A stretch of 64,000 bases of DNA from Planctomycetota bacterium. Lineage in GTDB: Bacteria; Planctomycetota; UBA1135; GCA-002686595. This document shows, in pieces, positions 27,051 through 36,264 of the stretch. The stretch spans positions 2,522 through 66,521 of the forward strand of contig JAKVCD010000005.1 of NCBI GenBank assembly GCA_022446815.1, read 5' to 3'. The notes beneath the pieces were generated by a model. That model ran no database searches and was not told where the DNA came from. It saw only the letters and a program-made list of their open reading frames with translations. The translations under genes were made by a program, and so were the position numbers. The first letter of the stretch is position 1; each line of letters opens with the position of its first letter.

Positions 27051-27322
27051 GGGAGCGAGAGGTCAAGCGTGCCGTGGCCCTCAGATACGAGGCAGCAGAG
27101 ACCTCCGCGCCGCGCGTCGTCGCGACGGGGAGCGGGGAGGCGGCCGCAGCCATCCTCGCTGCTGCCGAGGAGCACGGGGTGCCGGTTGAAGAGGACGACG
27201 CGCTGCTCGAGATGTTGGCCACGTGTGAGGTCGGTGAGGAGATCCCACCGGAGCTCTATGAGGCGGTCGCCGAGCTGCTCACCTGGCTCCATCGCTTGGA
27301 AGGTCGCCTCGACGCGGGCTGA
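27047..27322 (+). CDS. FhlB-like protein: cytoplasmic domain of the type III export switch
   Basis: A 91-residue protein matching the C-terminal cytoplasmic part of FlhB/YscU without the membrane part. Aligned features are VALRYEAAE...APRVVATGSGEAA, EEHGVPVEEDDALLEML, and VGEEIPPELYEAVAELL, the signature of the family. It begins just after where the self-cleaved NPTH site would lie, and has no NPTH. Stand-alone FhlB proteins are known next to fliK-like genes and can partly replace the FlhB C-terminus. It is translationally coupled to the FliK-like gene. Role in a flagellum is inferred. Confidence 0.8.
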   Translation: MREREVKRAVALRYEAAETSAPRVVATGSGEAAAAILAAAEEHGVPVEEDDALLEMLATCEVGEEIPPELYEAVAELLTWLHRLEGRLDAG

Positions 27323-27375
27323 GGTCGCTCGTCCCGGTTAGGATGGCGGGTTCATCCCCCAGCCACGGAGACACG

Positions 27376-30030
27376 ATGACTGAAGCCTCGACCGCCGCAC
27401 CCATCACCAAGTACCGCAAGGACTACCAGCCGCCCACGCACCTCGTGGACACCCTTGAGCTCGAGTTTGACCTCGCCGAGGAGCACACGCGCGTGCGCTC
27501 CAAGATGGCGCTCCGTGAGAACCCAGCGTCAGCGGCTGAAGGCGGCGCGCTGGTCCTCGATGGCGAAGACCTAGAGCTCGTCTCCGTCAGCGTCGACGGC
27601 GCTCCCATGAGTGAGGGAGACTACGAGGTGGGCAAAGAGACCTTGTCTCTTAGAGGCCTCCCGAAGGAGTGCGTGCTCGAGGTTGAGGTGATCATCGAAC
27701 CTCAGGAGAACACCCGCTTCGAGGGGCTCTATCGCTCGGGTCCAATGTTCCTGACGCAGTGTGAGGCTGAGGGCTTTCGTCGCATCACCTACTTCCTCGA
27801 CCGGCCCGACGTCATGGCGCGCTACACCACGACGGTGCGCGCCGAGCGCGAGCGCTATCCGATCCTGCTCTCGAACGGAAACCTTGTGGACTCGGGTGAG
27901 GGCGATGACGGCAGCCACTGGGCACGCTGGGAGGATCCCTTCCCGAAGCCTAGCTATCTCTTCGCGCTCGTCGCTGGTGATCTCCACTGCCACCCTGGCT
28001 CCTTCACGACAGCGTCTGGCCGCGAGGTGGAGCTGCGCGTCTACGTAGAGCATCAGCACGCCGACAAGTGCGAGCACGCGATGGTGAGCCTCGAGCGGTC
28101 TATGCGCTGGGACGAGGAGACCTTCGGGCTCGAGTACGACCTCGACCTCTACATGATCGTCGCCACGGATGACTTCAACATGGGCGCGATGGAGAACAAG
28201 GGGTTGAACATCTTCAACTCAGCGCTGGTCCTCGCTCGTCCGGACACCGCCACAGACACTGACTATGAGCGCATCGAGGGCGTCATCGGTCACGAGTACT
28301 TCCACAACTGGACCGGGAACAGGGTCACCTGCATGGACTGGTTCCAGCTGACGCTGAAGGAGGGACTGACCGTCTTCCGTGATCAGCAGTTCACCGCGGA
28401 CATGACCTCTCACGCTGTGAAGCGGATCGACGATGTGCGAGGTCTCCGCGCGGCACAGTTCCCCCAGGACGCTAGCCCGATGGCTCACTCCATTCGACCG
28501 GACTCCTACGAGGAGATGAGCAACTTCTACACCTCGACTGTCTACGAGAAGGGCGCAGAGGTGATCCGGATGTATCACACGCTCCTCGGGGCGCAGGGCT
28601 TCCGCGAGGGCATGGACCTCTACTTCAAGCGGCACGACGGCTGCGCTGTGACCTGTGATGACTTCCGCGCAGCCATGGCGGACGCGAGCGGGCGTGACCT
28701 CACGCAGTTCGAGCGCTGGTACTTACAGGCTGGCACGCCGGTCCTTGAGGTCGAGGACAGCTACGACGTCAGCGCGAGCCAGCGCACCTTCACCTTCAAG
28801 CAGTCGACGCCTCCTACCCCGGGACAAGCTGAGAAGCTCCCGCTCCATATCCCCGTGGTGTTCGGTCTCATCGGTCCTGACGGCGCGGACATCCCGCTCC
28901 GCATGGCAGGTGAAGAGAGCGCGCAGGGCACGACGCGGACCCTCGAGCTCACCGAAGAGGTCTCGAGCTTCACCTTTGAGGACGTACCCGAGGGCTGCGT
29001 CCCTAGCTACTTGCGCGGCTTCTCTGCGCCGGTGGAGCTCCGCTGTGCGCGCACCCACGAGGAGTACGCCTTCCAGATGGCGAACGACTCGGACTCCTTC
29101 AACCGCTGGGAGGCAGGACAGCAGTTCGCCGTGGAGCTCTTGATCGGGATGGTGGAGGCGATCGCTCGCGGGGAGGAGCCGACCTTGGCGCCGGCCTTCA
29201 TCGATGCTTGGGGCAAGGTCCTCTGCGATGAGGAGCTGGATCCTGCCCTAGTGAGCCTCGCCCTCGCCATGCCTGCTGAGTCATACCTCTCAGAGCGCTT
29301 CGAGGTCCTCGACCCGGGGCACGTCCATGACGCGCGCGAGGCGGCTCGCAGACAACTCGCGCAGGCGCACGCAGACGCGTTGCGCGAGGTCCGCACGCGC
29401 TGCTACACCGGCGCGCCCTATTCAGCAGACAAGGAGAGCGTCGCGAAGAGGAAGCTGGCGAACATATGCCTCGCCTACCTCACCACGCTCGAAGAGGCTG
29501 AGGACGTGGCCGCCTGTGTCTCGCAGTTTGATGCCGCGGATAACATGACGGACTCTGTCGCCGCGCTCATGTGCCTGTGTGATGGCGCAGATGAAGAGCG
29601 GGACGCCGCGCTCTCCTCTTTCTACGAGCGCTGGAAAGAGGAACCCCTCGTGATCGACAAGTGGTTCGCTCTCCAAGCAGTCAGCGACAGAGGCGACACC
29701 GTCGAGCGCGTCATGGCGCTCTCGCAACATCCGGACTTCACGATGAAGAACCCGAATCGCGCGCGCTCTCTGCTTGGCCACTTTGGGATGGCGAACGCGG
29801 CGCACTTTCATCGACCGGACGGCGCAGGCTATCGCTTCCTGACGGATCATCTGATCGAGATGGACTCGCTGAACCCGCAGATCGCGTCTAGGCTCATCAC
29901 CCCGCTGCTCAAGTGGAAGAGCTTGGAGCCTGCGAGGCGCGCGCTGATGAAGGCTGAGCTTGAGCGAATCGCTGCCAAGGAAGACCTCTCCAAGGATGTC
30001 CGTGAGAAGGTCGGGAAGGCTCTCGCCTGA
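27376..30030 (+). CDS. pepN: Aminopeptidase N (M1 family)
   Basis: About 884 residues, close to the 870 of E. coli PepN. It removes N-terminal amino acids from peptides in the cytoplasm. The catalytic zinc motif HEYFHNW (HExxH) with the distal Glu in LKEGLTVFRDQQF, and the substrate-binding GAMENKGLNIFN, are intact. The N-terminal YRKDYQPPTHLVDTLELEFDL and FYTSTVYEKGAEVIRMY are also typical of the gammaproteobacterial-type PepN. ATG 27376 was preferred because GGAG lies 5 bases upstream; ATG 27343 would add 11 residues. A methyltransferase gene follows closely. Confidence 0.96.
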   Translation: MTEASTAAPITKYRKDYQPPTHLVDTLELEFDLAEEHTRVRSKMALRENPASAAEGGALVLDGEDLELVSVSVDGAPMSEGDYEVGKETLSLRGLPKECVLEVEVIIEPQENTRFEGLYRSGPMFLTQCEAEGFRRITYFLDRPDVMARYTTTVRAERERYPILLSNGNLVDSGEGDDGSHWARWEDPFPKPSYLFALVAGDLHCHPGSFTTASGREVELRVYVEHQHADKCEHAMVSLERSMRWDEETFGLEYDLDLYMIVATDDFNMGAMENKGLNIFNSALVLARPDTATDTDYERIEGVIGHEYFHNWTGNRVTCMDWFQLTLKEGLTVFRDQQFTADMTSHAVKRIDDVRGLRAAQFPQDASPMAHSIRPDSYEEMSNFYTSTVYEKGAEVIRMYHTLLGAQGFREGMDLYFKRHDGCAVTCDDFRAAMADASGRDLTQFERWYLQAGTPVLEVEDSYDVSASQRTFTFKQSTPPTPGQAEKLPLHIPVVFGLIGPDGADIPLRMAGEESAQGTTRTLELTEEVSSFTFEDVPEGCVPSYLRGFSAPVELRCARTHEEYAFQMANDSDSFNRWEAGQQFAVELLIGMVEAIARGEEPTLAPAFIDAWGKVLCDEELDPALVSLALAMPAESYLSERFEVLDPGHVHDAREAARRQLAQAHADALREVRTRCYTGAPYSADKESVAKRKLANICLAYLTTLEEAEDVAACVSQFDAADNMTDSVAALMCLCDGADEERDAALSSFYERWKEEPLVIDKWFALQAVSDRGDTVERVMALSQHPDFTMKNPNRARSLLGHFGMANAAHFHRPDGAGYRFLTDHLIEMDSLNPQIASRLITPLLKWKSLEPARRALMKAELERIAAKEDLSKDVREKVGKALA

Positions 30031-30037
30031 GGCGCGC

Positions 30038-30643
30038 TTGTCGTACACGCGAGATGACTGGGCGGCGCGCTACCGCGAGGAAGACACGCCGTGGGATCAC
30101 GGCGACCCTCACCCCGAGGTGCGCCGCCTGATTTCAGTAGGAGAGTTTCCGACGCCTTCGACAGGACGCCGCGCCCTCGTCCCAGGCTGCGGCCCAGCGC
30201 ATGACGCTTGCGCCATCGCGAAGCTAGGCTTCAACGTCACAGGCATCGACTATACGACGGAGGCGAGGGACCTCGGCGCCGCGGCGCTGGAGGCGCTCGG
30301 CGGCGAGTTTCGATGCGAGGACGCCCTGGCGTTTACTCCGGCAGAGCGGTACGACCTCGTCTTCGAGCACACCTTCTTGTGCGCTATCGATCCATCTCTC
30401 CGGAGCTCGTATGGAGAGATGATCAGCCGCGTCCTGCGGCCTGGGGGGCTCTTCGTTGTGATCGTGTTTCCCGTGAACAGACCTCGTGAGGAGGGCGGGC
30501 CGCCCTTCGCCTTGAACCTCGATGACGTACGTGAGGTGCTAGGGAGCTCCTTCGAGCTTCGATCTCACTCTCCGATCGAGTGCACTCGAGAGGGCAGGGA
30601 GTGGCGCGAGGAGCTGGCAGTCTTCGAGCGCGGAGCCCCCTAG
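30038..30643 (+). CDS. Class I SAM methyltransferase, thiopurine methyltransferase-like
   Basis: About 201 residues from TTG 30038, which has GAGG 5 bases upstream and sits just after the pepN stop; ATG 29996, overlapping pepN, is the alternative. The TPMT-family start W-A-A-R-Y-R-E-E-D-T-P-W-D and the SAM loop LVPGCGPAHDACAIAKLGF, then GIDYTTEA, are clear, as is EHTFLCAIDP and VLRPGGLFVV. The family S-methylates thiols, selenium or tellurium compounds or halides; the substrate is unknown. Its position after pepN suggests co-transcription but not a shared pathway. Confidence 0.8.
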   Translation: MSYTRDDWAARYREEDTPWDHGDPHPEVRRLISVGEFPTPSTGRRALVPGCGPAHDACAIAKLGFNVTGIDYTTEARDLGAAALEALGGEFRCEDALAFTPAERYDLVFEHTFLCAIDPSLRSSYGEMISRVLRPGGLFVVIVFPVNRPREEGGPPFALNLDDVREVLGSSFELRSHSPIECTREGREWREELAVFERGAP

Positions 30644-30761
30644 GAGCCAGCGAGAATTTTGAGAGTGAGGGCTGACCTCGGCCTATATGCACGAGGAGAG
30701 GTGGGCTTGGACGGGCTGAGGCCCCCAGATCTCGTCTAGGTCGCTACACTCCCGAGCCCCC

Positions 30762-31745
30762 ATGAGCGCGCAAGATCACTTCCCTACCCTCGCGGTACCC
30801 GTCGGGGACCCCGCAGGAATCGGCCCCGAGGTCGTCACCTCAGCCATGGCCCGGCTGGAGGTTAGGGCTGTGGCCAAGGTCCTCGCGATCGGGCCGGGTG
30901 AGCTGCGTCCGGACGCTGTGCCGCTCGTAGAGGACCCCTTGGAGGCTGCAGAGCTCCCCTCAGCATGGCTCGCTACAGAGGGTCCGAAGGCTTGGAGTAT
31001 GGGAGAGCCCAGCGCGGCTTGCGGCGAAGCCGCGATATCAGCCCTGCGGGCCGGTCATGAGCTGGCCTTCGCTGGCGCTGTTGACGGATTGGTCACAGGA
31101 CCGGTCTCTAAGGAGGCCTTCCACCTCGCTGGCGAGAGAGTTGAGGGGCAGACGGAGCTCCTCGCCCAGTGGTGTGGTGTCGAGCGTTACGGGATGCTCG
31201 CTATGACTGGCGAGCTGCGCGCCTTGCTGCTGACTCGACACATGCCGCTGAGAGAGGCGCTGGGGAGCATCACCCGTGAGGCCGTCTTGGACCACCTAGA
31301 GCTCTTGAACGCGACCTTGAAGGAACTCGGCTTTGCAGAGCCTCGGCTCGCGCTCCCTGGATTGAATCCGCACGCAGGCGAGGCTGGGCTCCTTGGTGAG
31401 GAAGAGCGAGAGCTTCTGGAGCCGGCCCTAGCTGCTGCTCGCTCGCTCGGGCTGAATGTCACCGGGCCCATCTCTCCCGATGTCGTCTTCAGGGACGCTG
31501 CAGCCGGGAAGTACGACGGAGTCCTCGCGCTCTATCACGACCAAGCATTCCTCCCGATCAAGATCCTCGGCGAGTCGAACGGCTGCACCCTCGCAGCCGG
31601 TCTTCCCTATCTGCGGATGAGCCCGGTGCATGGCACCGCCTTCGACATCGCAGGGCAGGGGGTGGCCTCCAGCGACAACCTCGTGGCGACGATCCGGAGC
31701 GCAGCGGTGCTCTGCGCTCGCAGAGCTAACCTCGCGCTAGGTTGA
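30762..31745 (+). CDS. pdxA: 4-hydroxythreonine-4-phosphate dehydrogenase
   Basis: A 327-residue protein of PdxA length. The enzyme oxidises 4-phosphohydroxythreonine in the DXP-dependent pathway to pyridoxal phosphate. Diagnostic segments are VPVGDPAGIGPEVV at the start, GLVTGPVSKEA, the metal-binding His in GQTELLAQWCG and LTRHMPL, GLNPHAGEAG, VLALYHDQAFLPIK with its His, and MSPVHGTAFDIAGQG near the C-terminus. It is a single gene, converging on a small membrane-protein frame. pdxJ, its usual partner, is not in the window. Confidence 0.95.
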   Translation: MSAQDHFPTLAVPVGDPAGIGPEVVTSAMARLEVRAVAKVLAIGPGELRPDAVPLVEDPLEAAELPSAWLATEGPKAWSMGEPSAACGEAAISALRAGHELAFAGAVDGLVTGPVSKEAFHLAGERVEGQTELLAQWCGVERYGMLAMTGELRALLLTRHMPLREALGSITREAVLDHLELLNATLKELGFAEPRLALPGLNPHAGEAGLLGEEERELLEPALAAARSLGLNVTGPISPDVVFRDAAAGKYDGVLALYHDQAFLPIKILGESNGCTLAAGLPYLRMSPVHGTAFDIAGQGVASSDNLVATIRSAAVLCARRANLALG

Positions 31746-31749
31746 GGCT

Positions 31750-31926
31750 TCAGGGGCGCTGGCTGCGTATGGCCTTCAGCTGACTCTCAATCTTCTGGTC
31801 CTGAAGGAGGGTGTCATCCGCGATGATGCGGCGCTCACCAGTCTCCTGGCTCGGCATCGCCTTGAGGAAGTAAGCAGGGACAAGCGCCATAAGGCCTAGG
31901 CAGAAGAAGATGAGGAGAGCGCGCAC
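31750..31926 (-). CDS. Possible small membrane protein
   Basis: From GTG 31926, 58 residues with one hydrophobic helix (RALLIFFCLGLMALVPAYFL) followed by a polar tail (about 35 residues). The tail ends in the charged DDTLLQDQKIESQLKAIRSQ. Upstream in a different frame is MATSDRVPIPKDQ, a plausible N-terminus that would join the helix after a single-base shift near 31925, so this could be a frameshifted gene or a sequencing slip. The frame also stays open further upstream (to 32070), but that part is A/T-rich and does not look coding. No family is recognised. Confidence 0.42.
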   Translation of the reverse strand: MRALLIFFCLGLMALVPAYFLKAMPSQETGERRIIADDTLLQDQKIESQLKAIRSQRP

Positions 31927-32172
31927 TGGTCTTTGGGGATGGGGACTCGGTCGGAGGTGGCCATGGTGTGGGTAGCCTCCCGTACACAGCACAAAATAGA
32001 TCCGAGCAAAAAAGGGGTTATTAAATTCAGCTGGTATTGCGTGAAAGACGTGTAAGGACATTGGCTTCACTCACATCAGAGATAGTGCTCTCCGGCTTCT
32101 CCAAGCGTTGTTTGGGGAGGGCCTTTAGATTCTCTGGGGTGGGCCGCGCAGCCCTTCAGGGGCCTCTGGGCC

Positions 32173-32209
32173 TCGACCCTCACCCTCTCACGGGTCGACA
32201 GAGAGGGTG
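32173..32209 (+). promoter_or_regulatory. Interlocking stem pairs in the leader of the radical SAM gene
   Basis: Stem A pairs TCGACCC (32173-32179) with GGGTCGA (32192-32198). Stem B pairs CACCCTCTC (32181-32189) with GAGAGGGTG (32201-32209). All pairs are perfect. The order A-left, B-left, A-right, B-right is that of an H-type pseudoknot, but the connecting loops are only 1-2 bases, so the two full stems probably exclude each other. The element ends 78 bases before the ATG of the B12-binding radical SAM gene. Confidence 0.5.
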
Positions 32210-32287
32210 GAGAAGCCCTCTTGGGCCCCGGCCTCTGGATCTGCTGGTAGGATCGACATAGGCCTCTAGAGCCAAAGGACACCCCTT

Positions 32288-33943
32288 ATGATCCAGCGAA
32301 AGAAGAAGATCGTCCTGTATCAGCCGCAACAGGTAGATGAGAGCCTCGGCCTCCCCTCATCTAAGGATCTGCTGCCGCTTGAGCTCTTGACTATCTCTGC
32401 CTACCCCGTCGCTGACGGCTACGAGGTCGAGATCATAGATGGCAGCCTCTACTCACCTGAGGAGGCGCACCGTCGCGTCCTTGAGGCATGTGAGGGGGCG
32501 ATGCTCTACGCCACGACAGGCATCCTCGGATTCATGGTGACGGACGGCTGGCTCTGCTCACAGCAGGTCAAGGCGCGGCACCCCGAGCTCCCGATGTTCA
32601 TCGGGGGGTGGTTCGCTTCAGTGCGTCCCGAGCTCCAGCTTGAGACAGGCCTCTATGACGCGGTCGTTCTGAGCCAGGGCGAGCTGACCTTCCGCGACCT
32701 CGTCCAAGCCGTTGACGCTGGAGAGCCGCTCGAGAACGTCCCCGGCCTCGCGCTCTGGCGGGACGGAGAGGTCGTAAAGACCGAGTACCGAAACATCGCC
32801 AGCTGGAACGACATCATCCAGGTCCCGTGGCATCTCATCGACATTGAGCCCTATCGCGAGCACCAGCTGCGCCCGAACTCTGCGGGTGACGTGCTGCGTA
32901 TGCCCTCGCCGCGCTCCTACGGTTCAGACCGCGAGCCCTACTTCGGGATCACATACTTCTCGAGCTATGGCTGCCCTGAGCCGTGCACCTTCTGCTGCTC
33001 ACCCGAGGTGACGAACAGGCGCTGGAAGGCGATGCCCGCTGACCGGATGCTCGATGACCTTGAGGAGCTCAAGGAGCGCTGGGACTTTGACGTGGTCCGC
33101 TTCCACGACGCGAACTTTGGCGTGATGGAGAAGCGCGCGCGCGACTTCTCTCAAGGCATCCTCGATCGCGGGCTGGACTTCCACTGGAACGCTTTCATCG
33201 AGACCCACTCGATCCTTCACTACAAGCCCGAGACGCTCGACCTGCTCGCTGAGTCAGGCATGTACATCGCGGAGATCGGCGCAGAGGCCGGGACCGATGA
33301 CATGATGAGGAAGATCGGTAAGCCCATCAAAGGCGACGACAACATCTACGCCGCGATGGAGATGGACAAGCGTGGCATCCGCGGATCTGTGACGTACATC
33401 ATCGGCTACCCCCACGAGGACGCCGACTCCATGATGGCTACGATCGATCAGTGCCGCCGTCTGCACAACGCAGCGCCGCTCGCGAGCCCGACGGTCTGGC
33501 CTTACCGACCGATCCCCGGCACCGAGATGTTTCATCAGGCGGTTGAGCTCGGCTACGAGCCGCCGACGGACCTGCGCGAGTGGGGCTCTATCGGCGAGTA
33601 CCACCTCGAAGAGACCTGGCCGGGCAAGATCCCGCCGCACGTCCAAGAGGCGCGGCGCATGTATCAGCACCACGTCACCCTCGACTACGGGCTCGCTCGC
33701 GGGAAGCGCGGAGTCTGGGAGAAGCGCGCTGGCCGCCGCCTCCGCGACGGCAGCTATCTCTCGAAGGCCGGGCGCATGGAGGCGAGGCTGTTTAGCCTCT
33801 ACTCACGCGTCGAGTCCAAGATCATCAAGCGTGAGAAGGTGGCGCGGACGTTCATTGACCCGGGCCACAAGACCGGCACTTCCGGAAACAAGAACTCCAA
33901 GGCGAACCCCGACGTCATGACGTCGGCGACGCTGGGCAAGTAG
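32288..33943 (+). CDS. B12-binding domain radical SAM protein
   Basis: A 551-residue protein. Residues about 1-185 form a cobalamin-binding-like Rossmann domain (LPLELLTISAYPVADGYEVEIIDGSLYS, split in two halves by a turn), with GGWFASVRPE and SQGELTFRDLV as in class B radical SAM enzymes. The radical SAM core begins with GCPEPCTFCCSP, a C-x3-C-x2-C cluster motif, and continues with VRFHDANFG, IGAEAGTDDMM and YIIGYPHEDADSM. The C-terminal 100 residues are basic. Such enzymes methylate unreactive carbons or act in lipid and cofactor synthesis; the substrate is unknown. No biosynthetic neighbours are present, and the gene is monocistronic behind a structured leader. Confidence 0.9.
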   Translation: MIQRKKKIVLYQPQQVDESLGLPSSKDLLPLELLTISAYPVADGYEVEIIDGSLYSPEEAHRRVLEACEGAMLYATTGILGFMVTDGWLCSQQVKARHPELPMFIGGWFASVRPELQLETGLYDAVVLSQGELTFRDLVQAVDAGEPLENVPGLALWRDGEVVKTEYRNIASWNDIIQVPWHLIDIEPYREHQLRPNSAGDVLRMPSPRSYGSDREPYFGITYFSSYGCPEPCTFCCSPEVTNRRWKAMPADRMLDDLEELKERWDFDVVRFHDANFGVMEKRARDFSQGILDRGLDFHWNAFIETHSILHYKPETLDLLAESGMYIAEIGAEAGTDDMMRKIGKPIKGDDNIYAAMEMDKRGIRGSVTYIIGYPHEDADSMMATIDQCRRLHNAAPLASPTVWPYRPIPGTEMFHQAVELGYEPPTDLREWGSIGEYHLEETWPGKIPPHVQEARRMYQHHVTLDYGLARGKRGVWEKRAGRRLRDGSYLSKAGRMEARLFSLYSRVESKIIKREKVARTFIDPGHKTGTSGNKNSKANPDVMTSATLGK

Positions 33944-34040
33944 CGCAGCTGAGTCTCAGAGGCTCAGAGCGCGGAGTTCTCCTCCGGGCTCTAGGCGCGC
34001 GCTTGCACCACGGTTCGCCGGCGCTAGCCTCGCTAGGGTC

Positions 34041-35525
34041 ATGGCTTCAGTCCTCTCCCTCGATCAAGGCACCACCTCTTCGCGCGCGCTGCTCTTCTCT
34101 GCCCAGGGCGCAGTGGAGCGGGTCGCGCAGCAGGAGTTTGAGCAGCATTACCGGCGTCCAGGTTGGGTAGAGCATGATCCTGAAGAGCTCTGGCAGAGCC
34201 AGCTCGCGAGCGCCAAGGCGGCGCTTGGTGGGGCCGGTGAGGTCGCGTGTCTGGGGATCACGAACCAGCGTGAGACCACCCTGGTGTGGGAGCGCGAGAC
34301 GGGCCGAGCGATTCACCCAGCCGTGGTCTGGCAGTCACGGCAGACCGCAGACATCTGCGAGAGCTTGCGAGCGCGTGGGCTCGAAGAGAGCGTCCGCGCC
34401 AAGACTGGGCTGGTGATTGACGCTTACTTCTCAGGTACGAAGGTGCGGCACATCCTCGACGCGGTCGATGGCGCGCAGGAGCGCGCTGAGCGGGGAGAGC
34501 TCTGCTTCGGGACGGTGGACAGCTGGCTCGTGTACAAGCTCACTGGCGGCAGGGTGCACGCGACAGAGCCGTCGAATGCGTCGCGTACGATGCTCTACAA
34601 CATTCACACGAGGGATTGGGACGATGAGCTCTGTGCAGCGCTGGGCGTCCCGCGGGCGATGCTGCCTCAGGTCTTCCCGAGCTCAGGGAGCTTCGGTGAG
34701 ACCGACCCTGAAGTCCTAGGCCGCGCTCTCCCGATCACGGGGATCGCAGGGGATCAGCAAGCGGCGCTCTTTGGGCAGGGATGTCACGCCAAGGGACAGG
34801 CGAAGAACACTTACGGTACGGGCTGCTTCTTGCTGATGAACACGGGCGCGCAGGCGCAGACCTCCGAGAATGGTCTGCTGACGACGATCGCATGGCAGCT
34901 CGGCGACGAGGTCCACTATGCGCTCGAAGGGAGCGTCTTCGTCGGGGGCGCAGTCATCCAGTGGTTGCGGGATGAGCTAGGGATCATCCAAGACGCGGCT
35001 GAGAGCGAGGGCATCGCGGCCTCGGTGAGCGACACGCAAGGTGTCTATGTCGTGCCGGCTTTCACAGGGCTCGGTGCGCCGCACTGGCGGGAGGAGGTCC
35101 GCGGCCTGATCACTGGCCTGACGCGCGGCGCTGGGCGCGCTCACATCGTGCGCGCTGCCCTAGAGTCGATCGCCTATCAGGTCGGAGACCTCGTCGACTG
35201 CTTCGGGCAAGACTCCGGGCAATCCATTAACGCGCTGCAGGTCGACGGCGGCGCCTCGGCCAATGATCTGTTAATGCAGATACAGGCTGATGTCCTGGGT
35301 GCTCCAGTCGTACGCCCGTCTAACTTGGAGGTGACGGCCTTCGGGGCCGCGCTCCTTGCAGGGCTCGGCGCGGGTGTGTGGCAGGACGCGAGCGAGCTCA
35401 AAGGGGTGATTCAAGAGGACGCGCGCTTTGAGCCGCAGATGACAGATGAGCGTAGGACCGAACTCCTGTCTGGATGGCGAGCTGCCGTCGCTCAAGCTTG
35501 CGTCTCTTCTCCTCTGCACAGCTGA
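34041..35525 (+). CDS. glpK: Glycerol kinase
   Basis: A 494-residue FGGY-family kinase, the usual GlpK length. It phosphorylates glycerol to glycerol 3-phosphate with ATP. Signatures are LSLDQGTTSSRALLF at the start, GITNQRETTLVWERETG, PAVVWQSRQT, the glycerol-binding Arg-Glu and Asp residues, NTYGTGCFLLMNTG and VDGGASANDLLMQIQAD. It has no glpF or glpD neighbour. An OPA-type transporter gene of the GlpT/UhpT class occurs at 61.8-63.3 kb, but the two are not linked in an operon. Confidence 0.97.
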   Translation: MASVLSLDQGTTSSRALLFSAQGAVERVAQQEFEQHYRRPGWVEHDPEELWQSQLASAKAALGGAGEVACLGITNQRETTLVWERETGRAIHPAVVWQSRQTADICESLRARGLEESVRAKTGLVIDAYFSGTKVRHILDAVDGAQERAERGELCFGTVDSWLVYKLTGGRVHATEPSNASRTMLYNIHTRDWDDELCAALGVPRAMLPQVFPSSGSFGETDPEVLGRALPITGIAGDQQAALFGQGCHAKGQAKNTYGTGCFLLMNTGAQAQTSENGLLTTIAWQLGDEVHYALEGSVFVGGAVIQWLRDELGIIQDAAESEGIAASVSDTQGVYVVPAFTGLGAPHWREEVRGLITGLTRGAGRAHIVRAALESIAYQVGDLVDCFGQDSGQSINALQVDGGASANDLLMQIQADVLGAPVVRPSNLEVTAFGAALLAGLGAGVWQDASELKGVIQEDARFEPQMTDERRTELLSGWRAAVAQACVSSPLHS

Positions 35526-35700
35526 GCATGCAGTAGAAAGGTTGTAGAGGGAGGGGGTTAGCCACCCGCCCCTCTTGCCGCGCTGGGCAGCTCGCCTCCA
35601 GCCTGCGCTCTCATCGCCAGCTAGAACACTCTTCTACATCCCAGCGCTTGATCGCTCTGGGGCGACGAATGCGCTCGCGGTCTGCGTCCAGAACTGACCT

Positions 35701-36264
35701 TCAAGCAGCGTCGTCGTCGAGGCGGACTCGCAGCCAGGCCCGGGCCATCTTCCAGGCTGTGCGCACACGCGTGGCAGGCATCTGTAAGGCGCTTCCGATC
35801 TCGTCGTCGTCAAAGCCGGTGAAGAACCGTAGCTCGACGACTCGAGCGACGTCTTCGCTGAGCTCAGCGAGCTCATTCAACGCCTCCTCTACCTCAAGCG
35901 TCTTCATCGTGTCCCTAGGGTCAATCGCGACGTCCGGATGCATAGGGACTGGGGTCCATCCAGCGCCGCGCTTGAGCCTGTTCTTGCTCCGGATCTCGTC
36001 AATCAAGATGCAGCGCATCGTCCTCATGGCGCTTCGAAGGAAGTGGACATCGTCTTCCCAAGTGCTCCGCGTGCTCGCGCAGAGCTTGATCCACGCCTCA
36101 TGCACAAGCGCCGTCGCTTGGAGGGGGCCGGGTCCATGTACGCCGCCCAAGATCCTACGCGCGCGGAGTCGTAGCTCATCGTACGCGGCGGGGAACGGGT
36201 CGTCCGTCCGCTGGCCGCTTATCTCAGGCTCTTCTTGCCTCTCGTTCTCGTCTTGGATCGCCAT
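35701..36264 (-). CDS. ECF sigma factor, planctomycete-type (TIGR02999-like)
   Basis: A 187-residue sigma factor from ATG 36264, which has GAGGAGG at 36271-36277 in its upstream strand, about 6 bases away; a longer frame exists but lacks such a site. The signature of the ECF-like family common in Rhodopirellula is clear: LQATALVHEAWIKL, LRSAMRTMRCILIDEIRSKNR, and region 4 ending FDDDEIGSALQMPATRVRTAWKMA. It is single, with no anti-sigma gene beside it, as is usual for this family. The divergent neighbour is the HEAT-vWA gene, which may be a target. Confidence 0.9.
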   Translation of the reverse strand: MAIQDENERQEEPEISGQRTDDPFPAAYDELRLRARRILGGVHGPGPLQATALVHEAWIKLCASTRSTWEDDVHFLRSAMRTMRCILIDEIRSKNRLKRGAGWTPVPMHPDVAIDPRDTMKTLEVEEALNELAELSEDVARVVELRFFTGFDDDEIGSALQMPATRVRTAWKMARAWLRVRLDDDAA

